A DNA stretch of 64,000 bases from positions 8,060,001 to 8,124,000 of the forward strand of contig OX637339.1 of assembly GCA_951799405.1 (NCBI GenBank), written 5' to 3'. Source of the stretch: Agapetus fuscipes. Its lineage: Eukaryota > Arthropoda > Insecta > Trichoptera > Glossosomatidae. Shown piece by piece: positions 32,101-38,220 of this stretch. Made by a program: the position numbers and the translations under genes. Within the stretch, counting starts at the first letter, position 1. Each line of letters begins with the position of its first letter. Under the pieces are notes generated by a model. It was not told the origin of the DNA. It worked only from the letters and a program-made list of their open reading frames with translations, and made no database searches.

Positions 32101-32176
32101 CCTTGAGGCTGGTACCCCAAGTTTCAATGGAAGAATCGCAACCTGGAAGTACCCTGGAAAATTCTTCAAGTATTGA
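13943..32176 (+). CDS. Multiple inositol polyphosphate phosphatase-like protein, six exons
   Basis: Joined exons 13943-14117, 28496-28621, 29023-29345, 30414-30515, 30787-31256 and 31957-32176 give 1416 nt (471 aa). It is a branch-2 histidine phosphatase; family members remove phosphates from inositol polyphosphates such as phytate, in the ER lumen or outside the cell. Visible features: a hydrophobic signal peptide (about 1-19), SSYELTRG near 45-52 (the family's PYETVRG position), catalytic RHGTR at 70-74, FRHT at 166-169, CRFNKAW and SPWC in exon 5, and SHDT with His347-Asp348. There are about a dozen cysteines and one NWT sequon at 119-121. Length matches the family (human MINPP1 487 aa). 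Oddities: HD where vertebrate MINPP1 has HAE, no KDEL-like tail, and a 14.4-kb first intron. It could be a generic HAP phosphatase, but the whole-length pattern favours MINPP. Confidence 0.88.
14161..14376 (-). repeat. SINE-B, diverged full copy in intron 1
   Basis: On the minus strand the tRNA-like head (box A region GTCTAGTGGTTAATAC, box B GGGTTCGATTCACG) is followed by the CCAGTTGCTG and CGAGCTAGTTCGTC-type 3' half. It starts about 45 bp past the exon 1 donor. Confidence 0.7.
14500..14690 (+). repeat. Decayed LR plus SINE-B 3' scrap
   Basis: 14500-14620 keeps ATACTGTAAAAAAATA and GTGTAAGCGTAAACTTACACG of LR. 14626-14690 has TTGAGGTGTGATTCACAC and AGCGCTCATCAAAT of SINE-B. Confidence 0.5.
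14691..15090. other. AT-rich intron sequence
   Basis: No repeat or gene recognised. Long A and T runs. Confidence 0.5.
15091..15352 (+). repeat. LR repeat in intron 1
   Basis: Diverged full-length copy from GACATGTATGAGGCTGACC to GCAACTTAGATTACAG. The hairpin is degraded (CCATGTTTCAAGAAAGG). Confidence 0.75.
15585..15668 (-). repeat. tRNA-like SINE head
   Basis: The minus strand reads GGCGGCGTAGCGTAATTGGC, then a box B CTGGTTCGATTCTCG. It resembles the + strand head at 16397. No processed tRNA cloverleaf with paired acceptor arms is evident, so I read it as SINE-derived. Confidence 0.5.
15740..15910. repeat. Short tandem duplication
   Basis: The block GGCGCTATCCCATTTTCAAA plus CCAGACTATGTACATAAAT occurs twice, at 15751 and 15813, with a partial third start at 15904. 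The unit is about 62-90 bp. Confidence 0.7.
16065..16190 (-). repeat. LR fragment
   Basis: Reverse 3' half of LR with GCATTCCCACAAGCAGACAC. It ends at the CAAACCTCACACAAACGTAG position. Confidence 0.65.
16194..16310. repeat. Direct repeat within H3, also at 18752-18890
   Basis: GATTTCCGATATATTTTTAA and a later AAATCTATAAC.ATTTAC block occur here and at 18750-18870, flanking the LR-bearing interior of H3. Confidence 0.6.
16397..16466 (+). repeat. tRNA-like SINE head
   Basis: GGCGGCGTAGCCTAGCGGTA is followed by box B-like CCCGGGTTCGGGCCTGG. There is no intact tRNA fold and no terminator-like T run directly at the end. Confidence 0.5.
16743..17240 (-). repeat. LR copy split by a LINE fragment
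   Basis: The two halves of one reverse LR (16743-16852 and 17110-17240) are separated by the LINE piece at 16853-17109. The insertion is therefore younger than this LR copy. Confidence 0.7.
16853..17109 (-). pseudogene. LINE ORF2 C-terminal fragment
   Basis: A minus-strand frame (17105-16890) reads RTWRFHDSFLCQNARLCNGL, then PVSVF..FNPVLFKTNINHH. This is the arrangement (domain of LCNGLP or WNSLP followed by FKTNxNxH) seen at the end of insect LINE reverse transcriptases. The same family ends at 44575-44645, 52105-52440 and 58780-58950 (shared AATCCTGTGCGGGAG-type block). Confidence 0.65.
17258..17767 (-). repeat. Two LR copies in reverse orientation
   Basis: Copies at 17258-17505 and 17521-17767, each with AATCTAAGTTGCAAAG (or close) at the left and a GGTCAGCCTCATGCCAAC-like right end. 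Together they form a loose tandem inside H3. Confidence 0.75.
17780..18248. repeat. Inverted LR pair in intron 1
   Basis: Forward LR at 17800-18050, with spacer ATGTAATTTGTCGTGTATG before it, faces a reverse LR at 18051-18248. The 3' ends meet head-on at GATTAGATTC. Intronic RNA from here could fold into a long imperfect duplex. Confidence 0.75.
18271..18750 (-). repeat. Two further reverse LR copies
   Basis: Copies at 18271-18520 and 18540-18750. The second has the GC-shifted subfamily signature (GTGGCATAGGCAAAAGTGAA). Confidence 0.7.
19214..19542. other. Intron sequence between mobile elements
   Basis: AT-rich, no gene or repeat recognised. Confidence 0.5.
19706..19739. repeat. 15-bp perfect inverted repeat
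   Basis: Arms 19706-19720 and 19725-19739 (outer TGCACTACTTATGAT) are perfectly complementary around an AAGT loop. It lies in the TIR element or the LINE 5' region. Confidence 0.85.
20198..20944 (+). CDS. LINE ORF1 protein, intact
   Basis: 248 residues from the ATG in CAACAATGG. An in-frame upstream Met at 20126 adds only a hydrophobic, T-tract-encoded stretch and is less likely. The N-terminal half is Leu-rich and helical in character. The middle has KSKNVMLMNVPES and later RVGRVAADKVRPVKVSF, the pattern of an RRM-like ORF1 fold in LINEs. There is no CCHC knuckle. The expected role is to coat LINE RNA and act as a nucleic acid chaperone. It overlaps the ORF2 frame by about 110 nt. It may be longer if ribosomes shift at 20887. 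Confidence 0.8.
   Translation: MESNVVQLITEASNLLNTMQLALINGNNSAVKAVKELTSKLLPTTAGLARTMSLIGVLTGKMEGELQTFKSKPISMGESEDSKHNSIFDAISELEERREKSKNVMLMNVPESAASTQVQRLNDDRNTVMNIVSKFDEVKTDCIKVSRVGRVAADKVRPVKVSFADSSEARYVLRNNRLLGDGVRAKADLTVSQREHLRGLWNEVEERRMAGEEELTVKFFDSIPKIVKLRKNLPGESAQLPTIRTSVE
20887..20893 (+). promoter_or_regulatory. Candidate -1 frameshift heptamer
   Basis: A AAA AAC in the ORF1 reading phase (codons AAA at 20888 and AAC at 20891). A one-base backward slip continues at CTT (20893) in the ORF2 frame and reads through without a stop to 23715. A AAA AAC is a known strong slippery sequence, for example in betaretroviruses. By eye only a weak GGC-GCAACT-GCC stem lies downstream (20908-20919). 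Confidence 0.55.
20893..23715 (+). CDS. LINE ORF2: endonuclease and reverse transcriptase, intact
   Basis: The frame is open from 20833, but the first AUG (21124) lies beyond the essential AYYQNVRGVNTKL and TETW endonuclease motifs, so it needs a frameshift, re-initiation or a non-AUG start. If joined at 20893 it has 940 codons before the stop. APE-type endonuclease: Glu at 21010, GDYN at 21343, RLLDLIFTD, and a final ADAHHPPLE block (21553) where SDHxP is usual. Reverse transcriptase: IPIFKKGDKSDVTSYRPI, TDYSKAFDRVSH, GVPQGS (22810) and FADD (22903). The C-terminal YNSVLWSPH region is typical of jockey/CR1-superfamily LINEs. There are no stops, so this is a young copy. Confidence 0.85.
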   Translation, partial: LTRRIGATAYYQNVRGVNTKLSELSISASLTSYDILFLTETWLNEGVRDGELGFDRYCVYRRDRDRKDSGKSRGGGVMICVAKRFRSCIIKCLNTSLEQIFVKIILPIGILIVACVYIPPGSDSESYSNHCKDMERIRFKYPDAKILVAGDYNLPGAEWCECEANAVMDDECTAEIKNMSSFLGLVQCNLVRNSLNRLLDLIFTDIDGLNVSTAAEIILPADAHHPPLEIDFIVNYERESLPERITKNFKTCDYDVINNHLNEVDWSFLDTNTDVNEIVSQFYNVINSSVHDFVPIKRPPWGNYPKWFTRELVDKISLKKRLHAQYKATGDPSDYEAFSRVRKECQVLSAALKREFYRNIESQLPGTSVNLYKLAKSLKDDHSDYPKIMYFNDRSANSVSDVVHLFRKYFLSIYEDVLIGVNTPALPLTDRVHIARVIFSVSDVQRGIDSLDTNKSAGPDQLPPVFIKNCSNVMCWILQKIFNKSIESGIFPTAWKSSHIIPIFKKGDKSDVTSYRPICLQSCIPKLFECILLGKIKSDLALVISDQQHGFMQNRSTLTNLLEFHCDIMDAFVTRSQTDCVYTDYSKAFDRVSHTILLAKLLSLGIDGALLAWFSSYLAERELRVCVSGVVSSPFLAKSGVPQGSHLGPILFNIFVNDLLSGFDGVRFVMFADDLKIYRVVNCIGDCEILQRNIDVLYDWCVKNDLTLNIEKCQVMRFHKIKNPTVYPYSIDGTQLMSVAQIKDLGVLLDAGLTFVPHIKATVDRALRTLGFSLRLCEKFYNVHTFIYIFTSLVRPLLEYNSVLWSPHYQVHIRSIEKVQNKLLRFINFKLGIPISDINYNQLRESYKLAPLSARRSAADMVFLYKLINGLTDAPQLLSKINFRVPIRNTRNVDTFDVADCAVNYQYYSPFQRLPREANKLEVDIFSTGFYTFKKKINSM
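23722..23826 (-). repeat. Antisense RTE-like LINE scrap in the LINE 3' UTR
   Basis: The minus strand reads KVQKKNVLRWLGPAERMDDE, matching the KIKRSMLRWFGHMERMSDE part of the fragment at 62137-62592. It sits 7 bases after the ORF2 stop. Confidence 0.65.
23827..24290 (+). mobile_element. LINE 3' UTR and tail
   Basis: AT-rich 3' UTR ending GGCTATATAGCCGTTTATTC, then a TAAA microsatellite at about 24271-24288. GGCTATATAGCC is a perfect 12-base palindrome close to the tail and may be the structure that its reverse transcriptase recognises. Confidence 0.6.
24423..25023. other. Intron sequence, nothing recognised
   Basis: AT-rich, no clear repeat. Confidence 0.5.
25024..27118. mobile_element. Unclassified element with 11-bp inverted ends and internal repeats
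   Basis: The left end ACTTTATAGCA (25024) is inverted at the right end as TGCTATAAAGT (27108-27118). The left end is itself a 15-bp palindrome (arms 25024-25038 and 25042-25056, GAA loop). Inside are a TCCG microsatellite (25147-25198), three TTCTCAAAAACGGCTC blocks about 438 bp apart (25360, 25797, 26237), and a duplicated unit of about 290 bp (26410 and 26705). No transposase frame is present. Confidence 0.6.
25147..25198. repeat. TCCG microsatellite
   Basis: About 13 units of TCCG with one CATC interruption. The RTDG-repeat frames on the other strand are artefacts of it. Confidence 0.95.
27385..27470. repeat. Degenerate 13-bp minisatellite
   Basis: Repeats of roughly AGTACCTACTTAG with TGG or TTA variants. 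Confidence 0.7.
27554..27806 (+). repeat. LR repeat in intron 1
   Basis: Complete copy with an almost intact hairpin (CCCCTGTTTCAGGAAAGG) and a TTTAGATTAGATAG tail. Confidence 0.8.
27963..28095 (+). repeat. LR first half, 3' truncated
   Basis: Starts TTGACTTATAGGTTG and stops after TTTGAGGTTTGGATGG. It lacks the LR 3' end. Confidence 0.7.
28096..28345. other. Uncharacterised repeat end, possibly Penelope-like
   Basis: Contains CTGAAGACGTTGGCTATAGC then GTCAACGAAACATCG. Related phrases occur near 44085-44150 and 46740-46800 (GACGTTTCGTCAGCGACGTA inverted). Such CGAAACGTCG ends are seen in some Penelope-like elements, but I see no GIY-YIG or reverse transcriptase here. Confidence 0.3.
28496..28621 (+). 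CDS. MINPP-like exon 2: catalytic RHGTR
   Basis: Acceptor TTTTTCAG|CC, donor GCAG|GTAAAT. It encodes codon 59 to the first base of codon 101, including FWSLNRHGTR with the nucleophilic His71. The Pro that often follows RHGxR is replaced by Leu-Ala. Confidence 0.9.
28686..28850 (+). repeat. LR fragment in intron 2
   Basis: GC-shifted subfamily. The hairpin reads CCCCG-TTT-GCGGGA. It starts about 65 bases after the exon 2 donor and fills about a third of intron 2. Confidence 0.65.
29023..29345 (+). CDS. MINPP-like exon 3
   Basis: Acceptor ATTTTCAG|GA, donor AGG|GTGAGC. It encodes residues 101-208. EKFLFRHTVEQRTFAS is the helix with the conserved Arg168-His169 of the active site. The NWT sequon is at 119. 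The exon is clearly more GC-rich than the surrounding introns. Confidence 0.9.
29569..29845 (+). repeat. SINE-B in intron 3
   Basis: tRNA-like head GGTCTGTAATCTAGTGGTTA, family body with AAAGGTCCATCCAGCCTTAC, 3' half with CTCTTGAGGTGTGATTCGC, tail CACCAAGTAAATCATTG. Box B is mutated. Confidence 0.82.
30035..30320. repeat. Diverged tandem duplication in intron 3
   Basis: CTTCTTTAGCGCTTG with flanking GAGCTGTTGATC or AAGCTCTTGATG occurs at about 30045 and 30208, followed in both by a related block of about 90 bases. Confidence 0.65.
30414..30515 (+). CDS. MINPP-like exon 4
   Basis: Acceptor TTTTTCCAG|CCA, donor AAG|GTATTT, phase 0 at both ends. It encodes 34 residues starting PYAMCPTW. The paired aspartates and the Cys fit the family's post-catalytic region. 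Confidence 0.88.
30787..31256 (+). CDS. MINPP-like exon 5: HD motif
   Basis: Acceptor ATTTCAG|CTC, donor CATGA|GTACGT. It encodes residues 243-398 plus two bases of codon 399. It has CRFNKAW, SPWCSVF and FSHDTLLNMMF, in which Asp348 is the probable proton donor. Confidence 0.9.
31265..31950 (+). pseudogene. Decayed LINE remnant in intron 5
   Basis: Broken frames near 31590-31800 read NGAIPPNLADMLSPVE and later NLRLEYALI-like phrases, as at LINE ORF2 ends. 31660-31790 recurs on the minus strand at 55150-55342 and 60436-60590 (shared AGCGCTATTC.GCTAAATT and ACGAC..AAGG). Confidence 0.55.
31957..32176 (+). CDS. MINPP-like exon 6: C-terminus
   Basis: Acceptor GTTTTAG|A completes Glu399. It continues CSNGEYQVQIFLNE with several Cys and ends WKYPGKFFKY then TGA at 32174-32176. 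There is no ER-retention tail, so secretion or a membrane-free lumenal fate is plausible. Confidence 0.9.
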
Positions 32177-32772
32177 TTATTTATAGAACGTAAGTCGCTG
32201 GCGATTTACGAATTTAAATTTTTAAAAAAATGTTGTGATTTTGCCAAAGAAATTTCATTGAGATTTTTATGAATAGGTACATATTGTATTTAATGGTTAT
32301 GAACTGTTTTTATAAAAAATCCCAAGAATATTTTAATGTTAATTTTAGATGAACCAGTTTACGGTCTTTTATCATGGATTTGTTCTGACTACGCACTTTT
32401 GCATACTATAATTCTTGAGTATAACTAACATAAGTTTACATACAAAAATGACATGCAAGAGTGAACGTCTATTGAAGGCACAGCTGTAATTGTTGCAATA
32501 ACTCTATTGTCATTCCTCTAGGGGTGGCTAGAGCCTCTGCAGATTTGCTTTTATTGCTCCCTCCCTTTGCATAGACAAATCTTTTAATTAATTAATATCC
32601 ATCAACTTTTTCATACATTTACTTTTTAAAACAAAAAAGTGTGTAAACTCAAAACAAAAAAAAAATATATTCTTTCATTCGGGCTTAGGATTTTTTCATA
32701 TTGTTTCATTTTTCATAGCGGCTTGAAGTCGTAATAGTATTAAGTTATTTATAAAAATATTTGTAAAATAAA
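32177..32772 (+). promoter_or_regulatory. MINPP-like 3' UTR with candidate poly(A) signal
   Basis: The first canonical AATAAA after the stop that I find is at 32767-32772, about 590 bases downstream. An antisense RTE-like LINE 3' scrap (about 32505-32595: CCTCTAGGGGTGGCTAGAGC) lies inside this stretch, so it would be part of the UTR if that signal is used. Confidence 0.45.
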
Positions 32773-33207
32773 TTATGACTCAAAGAGTTACTTCGTTAAC
32801 CTTTTATATTACCTACCTTAGGAGTGAAGGTAAAAAATACATTTTTTCTGTGATAAAATTGTTTTATTTATTTTTATAGAATTACAAAAGTGTATTGTAA
32901 AAACGGCACGAAAAGTTTGTAGAGAATTGAAAGTGGATTTTAAGAACCGCGTTGAAGGGAAGAACGGGTTTCTCAACGTTCTTTTCAATAATTACTCAAA
33001 TAAGATAAATTGTGAACACTTGAGCTAGACAGTTTTTTCCTTAGGCCTATTCTCACGCTATTACAGTTTTTTCTCATTTTATCTTCGAATATAGTCCTAC
33101 CAAAGAACTGCTCTTTACAAACCTTTGGTTTTAGATGTTATGTACAATATGTACCTATGTAATAAAAAACAGAACGAGCTTTCGAGATGTGGTCCTGCAG
33201 AAAAAAA
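32773..33207. other. Intergenic, nothing recognised
   Basis: AT-rich. No host gene seen downstream of the MINPP-like gene. Confidence 0.5.
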
Positions 33208-33393
33208 ACGCAACTAAGCCACATATATAGTGTAACTTCTTGCCACGCTATCCCCGAAGAGTTTCGCATGTGGCGAGTTGAACCTATCTTTACAGTTAAG
33301 GTGGCTGGCCTTATGCCAACCACTTCAGTGGGATTCGAACCCAAGCTCTCGGCATGGAATGCAAGCACTCTACCAACTAAGCCATCTACCGGA
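33208..33393 (-). repeat. SINE-A with internal deletion
   Basis: Head and tail are kept. The segment between GTGGTTGGCATAAGG and box B is missing, so tail and tRNA head are joined near 33328. Confidence 0.8.
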
Positions 33394-33799
33394 CACTGCT
33401 CATTCAAAAACACTTGAAACATTTTGCTGGAAGGACTATCATAATTCATAACGCTTGCACTGTACTGTACCCGGAGTATACATACATTATACAACGTTGA
33501 CATTAACTCCCGTCGATGACGTTAATCGAAAATGTATGGCATTTACGCCAGCACCCCTGTGAATGCTTAAGTTTGCATTCCTTTGTCGACTTACGCGATC
33601 GAAGGGAGTGCACGCAATGTTTTATACTCGGAATACTTATCAGTAACTTAAGTGGTTAAGTATGATTACATTAATAATGTTTTATATTTTTAAAGATGCA
33701 AGCGGCTTCTTAAGATGCCGAGTAAAAAACACCACTGCCTAATTAAAAAAAAAACTCTGTCCAAATAAAATAACACCTAATAAAAAAACATGCATTTAG
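33394..33799. other. Intergenic, nothing recognised
   Basis: No gene or clear repeat. Confidence 0.5.
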
Positions 33800-33872
33800 G
33801 TCTGGTCTAGTGGTTATCTCCTCCACACTCGGATCACGGATGAGAAGGAACAATGGTCGACTCCCCGTAATT
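33800..33872 (+). repeat. tRNA-like SINE-B head
   Basis: GGTCTGGTCTAGTGGTTATC followed by a broken box B (AATGGTCGACTCCCC). No SINE-B body follows. Confidence 0.5.
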
Positions 33873-33891
33873 TACTTAACTTACAGTTTAT

Positions 33892-34135
33892 AATCTATTA
33901 ATTATCTAAGTTGCATAGATACATTACATTTAAGATTCAAGACACAAGCAGACACGAACGACAAGTTTGCACTTACACATGCCGCATGTGGACTTACAAC
34001 ACAAAAACTCAATATCAAATGAACATAAGCCTTGCAACTCTTTCCGACCTTCCCTGAAACAGAAGTGACATTGGTAAAGTGAACCATTATTTACAGCATT
34101 GGTGGTAAGCCTCATATTAACAGATAAGTCAAGAG
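33892..34135 (-). repeat. LR repeat
   Basis: Reverse, nearly complete copy ending GATAAGTCAAGAGA. A small deletion removes TGCATTCC. Confidence 0.75.
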
Positions 34136-34159
34136 ACACAAATAACAATTAACAATTAA

Positions 34160-34540
34160 GTCTAAATCTAAATCTAAGTTGCAAAGATATGTATCATTTG
34201 AGATTCATATTAAATGTATTCCCACAAGCAGACACGCATAATTTCGCGCTCACACATGCCGCATGTGGACCTACAATATAAAAACCCAATCTCAAATAAG
34301 GATAAGTCCTACAACTCTAGCCGACCTTCCCTGAAACAGGGGTGACATTGGCATAAAGTGAACCATTTTTACAGTATGTGTGATCAGCCTCATACCAACC
34401 TATAAGTCAAGGAATACAAGCAATTAATTACATCCAGTTATACAAACAAACAAACACTAAATAATCTACGAAACATCTATAAAAATGAAAATTTATTCTT
34501 AGCCTTAGCCCCCTACATTACAGATCAATAAGTAAATAAC
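34160..34540 (-). repeat. LR, spacer and LINE ORF end
   Basis: Full reverse LR (34160-34413), then about 90 bases of AT-rich spacer, then CCCCCTACATTACAGATCAA, which matches the end of the RTE-like ORF region. It is one of the four composites that define LR as a LINE 3' end. Confidence 0.7.
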
Positions 34541-35079
34541 AAAATTTAAAAATTACAAAAAAATGTACACAAAGATAAATCAGTGGGTGTATTAATTAAG
34601 TACATAAAATAATAGAGTTGATTATGTCTCATCGGTCATCACTAGTCATGGCCAAACAACTGTGAGCTGTCAAAAACGCATTCTTTCAGTAACTGCAATA
34701 AAAGGTACAACAATCTAGTGCAGCCACAGGTTCATTGCCTGGATCAGTTGCATTCTGAGAAAGCTATGTTTATTTACGAATTAGATGAATAACTGCATTT
34801 ATACACCTGATATAAGTCATTTATTAGCGACATACCATAAAACAATTTAATATTCTGTCAATTCACAAGAATAAAACGAGTTCAGTGATCTCGCGGCAAG
34901 AAATGCAGTAAAATGCACTTTCATATCAGTTGTGGATTCATATTCATAAAAGATAGAATCGAAATGATGCAGTCTAACGCGATAGTCTGGGGGCTATTTC
35001 GAAAATTAATTATCTATACCTGAGGAATGCGAGGGAATTGAGATTAGATTGAAAAATACAATAGTACAAGTTGTAAAAA
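34541..35079. other. Intergenic, nothing recognised
   Basis: AT-rich. No gene. Confidence 0.5.
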
Positions 35080-35285
35080 AATCAAGGAAGGAATAAATAG
35101 ACCAAATAGGTGAGATTGCGAAAGAACGGACCCTGCAGAGTGAGAATAAGAGAAGAGTATGTATGAGGAAAGTGATGAATGTTGAAGAGATGAAAGAGAT
35201 ATGAGGGGACAGAAAAAAACGGAGACGAATCTGCGGAGGTATCGGCCCCCCCTTGTGGAACGGCGGCAGGATACAGTAACAGTAA
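35080..35285 (+). pseudogene. RTE-like LINE ORF2 end
   Basis: Broken frame: GEIAKERTLQSENKRRVCMR, then KVMNVEEMKEI, a stop, and GDRKKRRRICGG. It parallels the better-kept copy at 62440-62585. Confidence 0.7.
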
Positions 35286-35899
35286 GGGTCATTCCGCGTC
35301 AAATCAACACGAGGCATAAACCTCACCACCTCAGAATTTGATAAAAAAAAATATTAAGGTTGTCTTTAATCTTTCTAGAGATGAAGAAAAAAATACGAAT
35401 TTGTTCCCAAATATCTCACAATATTTCAAAATCATTTCTATGTAAATTTTCCCAAAATCTACCAAAAAAACGTTACCGACACAATTTTAAATATCTGCAC
35501 AAATAGATTTACTATTCATACTATTATTTTACATTTAAATTTAACATTCATATTTATAGCATGCACACGTGAGGCGTGTAGGCATGATCAAGTTCGCGTT
35601 TACATAATTTTATAAATTATTCCTAAAAGAAGCAGAAGATGACAATATTTCGTGTTTGGTTGGACAATAAACCTAGTACATATGGGACTTCAAAGAGTAG
35701 CCCTCATCGTCCGTACGTATTTGTAAGCTAAAAGCTATAAACTCTTTATTTTGTCTTCCTGTCCAACAATAAGGTTGCCACCTTATATGTATCTGTAACC
35801 CTAGTATAAAACATTGCATTTTTTACCAAAAATGTATGAAAACTAATATAGCGCTTCCAAATAGCGTTTCTTCTTCTTTTCAGTATCTACACTCCTTTG
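35286..35899. other. Intergenic, faint LR trace
   Basis: Only 35535-35600 resembles the LR 3' half (AACATTCATATTTATAGCATGC). The rest is unrecognised. Confidence 0.4.
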
Positions 35900-36165
35900 A
35901 CCGGTCCGTAGTCCAGGTGGTAACACTTCGGACTCGTAACTGGAAAGTTGTGGGTTTGAATCCCTGCGGAGCAAAAAAAAAATACCATTCGCTGGGTGGA
36001 AAAATTCATAAAAACCTTTACCAAAGACCGGTCATCAAAAGGTCCATCCAGCCTTACAACAACTGGGTCTTGCTTGAGAATTGGCGCTTTCTACAGCGAC
36101 GACCAAGCTCGCAGAGGGCTCTTGAGGTGTGATACACACAAAAACAGTGCTCACCAAATAAATCA
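35900..36165 (+). repeat. SINE-B, best full-length copy
   Basis: Head CCGGTCCGTAGTCCAGGTGG, box B GGGTTTGAATCCCTGC, an A-run, body with CCTTTACCAAAGACCGGTC and AACTGGGTCTTGCTTGAGAA, 3' half with AGCGACGACCAAGCTCGCAG, and tail CACCAAATAAATCA. Length about 265 bp. Its 3' end is unlike LR, so any partner LINE is a different one. Confidence 0.88.
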
Positions 36166-36200
36166 GCCTAATTTAAATTTCTTTTTTAGAAGTAGGCCTC

Positions 36201-36323
36201 TATTTTGGGCTTAAAATAGACACCGCAACGGGAAACTATATCTGACACCCTCGGTGGGGATATAAGATATAACCCTTGCTCTCGGCATAGAATGCAAGCA
36301 TCCTACCAACTGAGCTATCAACT
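36201..36323 (-). repeat. SINE-A 5' part
   Basis: tRNA head plus linker only. A short insertion (GGGATATAAGATATAACC) interrupts box B. Confidence 0.7.
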
Positions 36324-36333
36324 GTGTTTTTTA

Positions 36334-36545
36334 CGATCTTGGTCGTTGCTACAAAGCGCCAATTCTCAAGCGAGATGCAGTTTCTGAAAGCTGCAAGACT
36401 GGATGAACCTTTGGGCTTTGATGGCCAGTCTTTGGTAAATGTTTATGAATTTTTCAATCCAGCGAAGAGCATATATTTTGAAAACATAAATGGCATATGT
36501 TATGTGCTCCGCCGGGATTCGAACCCACAACCTTCCATTAATGAG
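36334..36545 (-). repeat. SINE-B, minus strand
   Basis: Head with box B GGGTTCGAATCCCGGCGG as read on the minus strand. The body is diverged and the last part of the 3' half is missing. It lies ten bases from the SINE-A fragment. Confidence 0.75.
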
Positions 36546-37035
36546 AAAATTTATTTGTATTTTTGGTAAAACGCTATGGTGGAGTCTAAGCGTAAAATTT
36601 TATACATAGGGTCAATAAATCAGTCCATTACCCTTTTAGCTTCTAACATTGTTGGACATATTTAATGGCATCCTTTATTTTCGTCCACAGAAGCGCTTTG
36701 TTACGATTTTTAAGTATATTTTTTTGTTCTCAACTTTTATATGGTTATACTTGGAAAAGTATTGTATACGTTTTGGACCTCTAAAAGTAAAATCAAAGAG
36801 GTAATAAAATTGAACCCTTTTGTGTTTGTGCCGAATAGCTTCCCAATTTTATACCTTTGAAATTTGTATGCTTCATTTTTAAGTTATACACCAAAAATCA
36901 TTGTATGGTAGCCAAGATTTTGTGCAAAAATGCAATTAAGCTACAAATTTAGTGCAATTTCAAACAGCGTTGTCTCCGAAAGGGTCACTTCCCATTTTAA
37001 GTTTCGTATCTTCTACTTCTATTTCGCCAAATATG
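36546..37035. other. Intergenic, SINE-A tail trace
   Basis: 36935-36992 has GCAATTAAGCTACAAATT and TTGTCTCCGAAAGGGTCAC of the SINE-A tail. Nothing else recognised. Confidence 0.4.
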
Positions 37036-37180
37036 TCACCCGTGTTTCGAGAGTTGTAGGGTGTATGCCCATTTGAGAACAGGGTTTTCGTGTTGTAGCT
37101 TGTACGTGTCGGCTTGTGAGAATGCATATAATGTGAATCCCAATGTAGGTAACATTTCTTTGCAACATAGATTAGATTAA
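37036..37180 (+). repeat. LR fragment
   Basis: From TCACCCGTGTTTCGAGAG to GCAACATAGATTAGATTA. It lacks the first 80 bases. Confidence 0.65.
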
Positions 37181-37217
37181 ATTTGATTAGTATACCTGAT
37201 GATAGTTTAGGATCGAT

Positions 37218-37471
37218 ATATCGCACGTTTAATAATAAAGAGCAATAACTCAAAAAACATGAATGTTGGGAAATCACGTTTGAAGTTCAGACATCCAGTA
37301 CAACTTGTATGGGGTGAAAAAGGCGGCCGATGTTTTATCTCGGTCATATTCGTCCAAATTGAACGGCTGTCGCATTCTACCTATTCTTTTCGCATTGTTC
37401 TTGCGTTTTATTGCAAAATCTCGATTTTCCCAATTTTCGAGTTATTTCTCTTTATTATTAAACGTGCGATA
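37218..37471. mobile_element. MITE, 254 bp with 34-bp inverted ends
   Basis: Arms 37218-37251 and 37438-37471 match at 33 of 34 positions (outer part ATATCGCACGTTTAATAA). TA at each edge could be a mariner-type duplication, with the terminal repeat starting TCGCACG. No coding capacity. Confidence 0.8.
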
Positions 37472-38130
37472 TGTAGTTTTAAGTCTTTAGTGAAAATAAA
37501 TTTATGTGTTATTTATCAGGAAAAACGTTTTCTTAAATGATCTTTGTACAATTAATAATGAATTTTCAGTGTTCATACAAAAACCATTGAATATATAATT
37601 CATGTTTTTGTTTGTTTTAAAATCTGGAGGTATCATATTAAAACAAAACAATCAATTTGTTTACATCGCCGACTTTGAACAATATTTTAATGCATGTGCA
37701 CGTGCCAAGTGGTCAAGTGATTAAGATAATAGAAATCTGAATCAACATTTCTTATCTTATCGCAAAAAAAACTGTTTTGATTTCGAAAGGAAGCAGACTA
37801 TACGGGGATATTTGTGCAAAACTTGTTTGTTTAAAATTCAAAAAGGTGTATAAGCAATAATGTACAACCGCTCATCAAAAAGAAATAGCCGATGATTTTC
37901 ATAAAAGCCTCCTTTTGGTAAGACTCTAGATTACACTGGTTACAACGATTTTTTAATTTAATTTTTAAAATGTGCCAATTGACTAAAAAAAATATCGAGG
38001 CTAACAGCCGTTACATTTGAGAAAATAGCCTATTTTTAATTTACAAAATTATCGATTTCCCAAATAAAATAAAAATATTTATTTTACTTGCAACTATTTT
38101 GATAGAACTTTTGGTTATGAAGATATTTGC
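37472..38130. other. Intergenic, nothing recognised
   Basis: AT-rich. No gene or repeat recognised. Confidence 0.5.
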
Positions 38131-38220
38131 CATTTTATGTAGACTTTACGCATTCCTAATCGGCCTTCTTAATTTTTTTTAAGAAGGCCGATTAGGAAAG
38201 TGTAAAGTCTACATAAAATG
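38131..38220. repeat. 90-nt near-perfect hairpin
   Basis: Arms 38131-38172 and 38179-38220 are complementary at 40 of 42 positions around a T6 loop. The two mismatches sit close together near 38150-38152. It could be a tiny MITE or a small-RNA precursor. No flanking duplication is obvious. Confidence 0.85.

Noticed and set aside
38131..38220. Calling the hairpin a microRNA gene
   Set aside because: Sequence alone cannot separate a microRNA precursor from a foldback MITE, so it is reported only as a hairpin.
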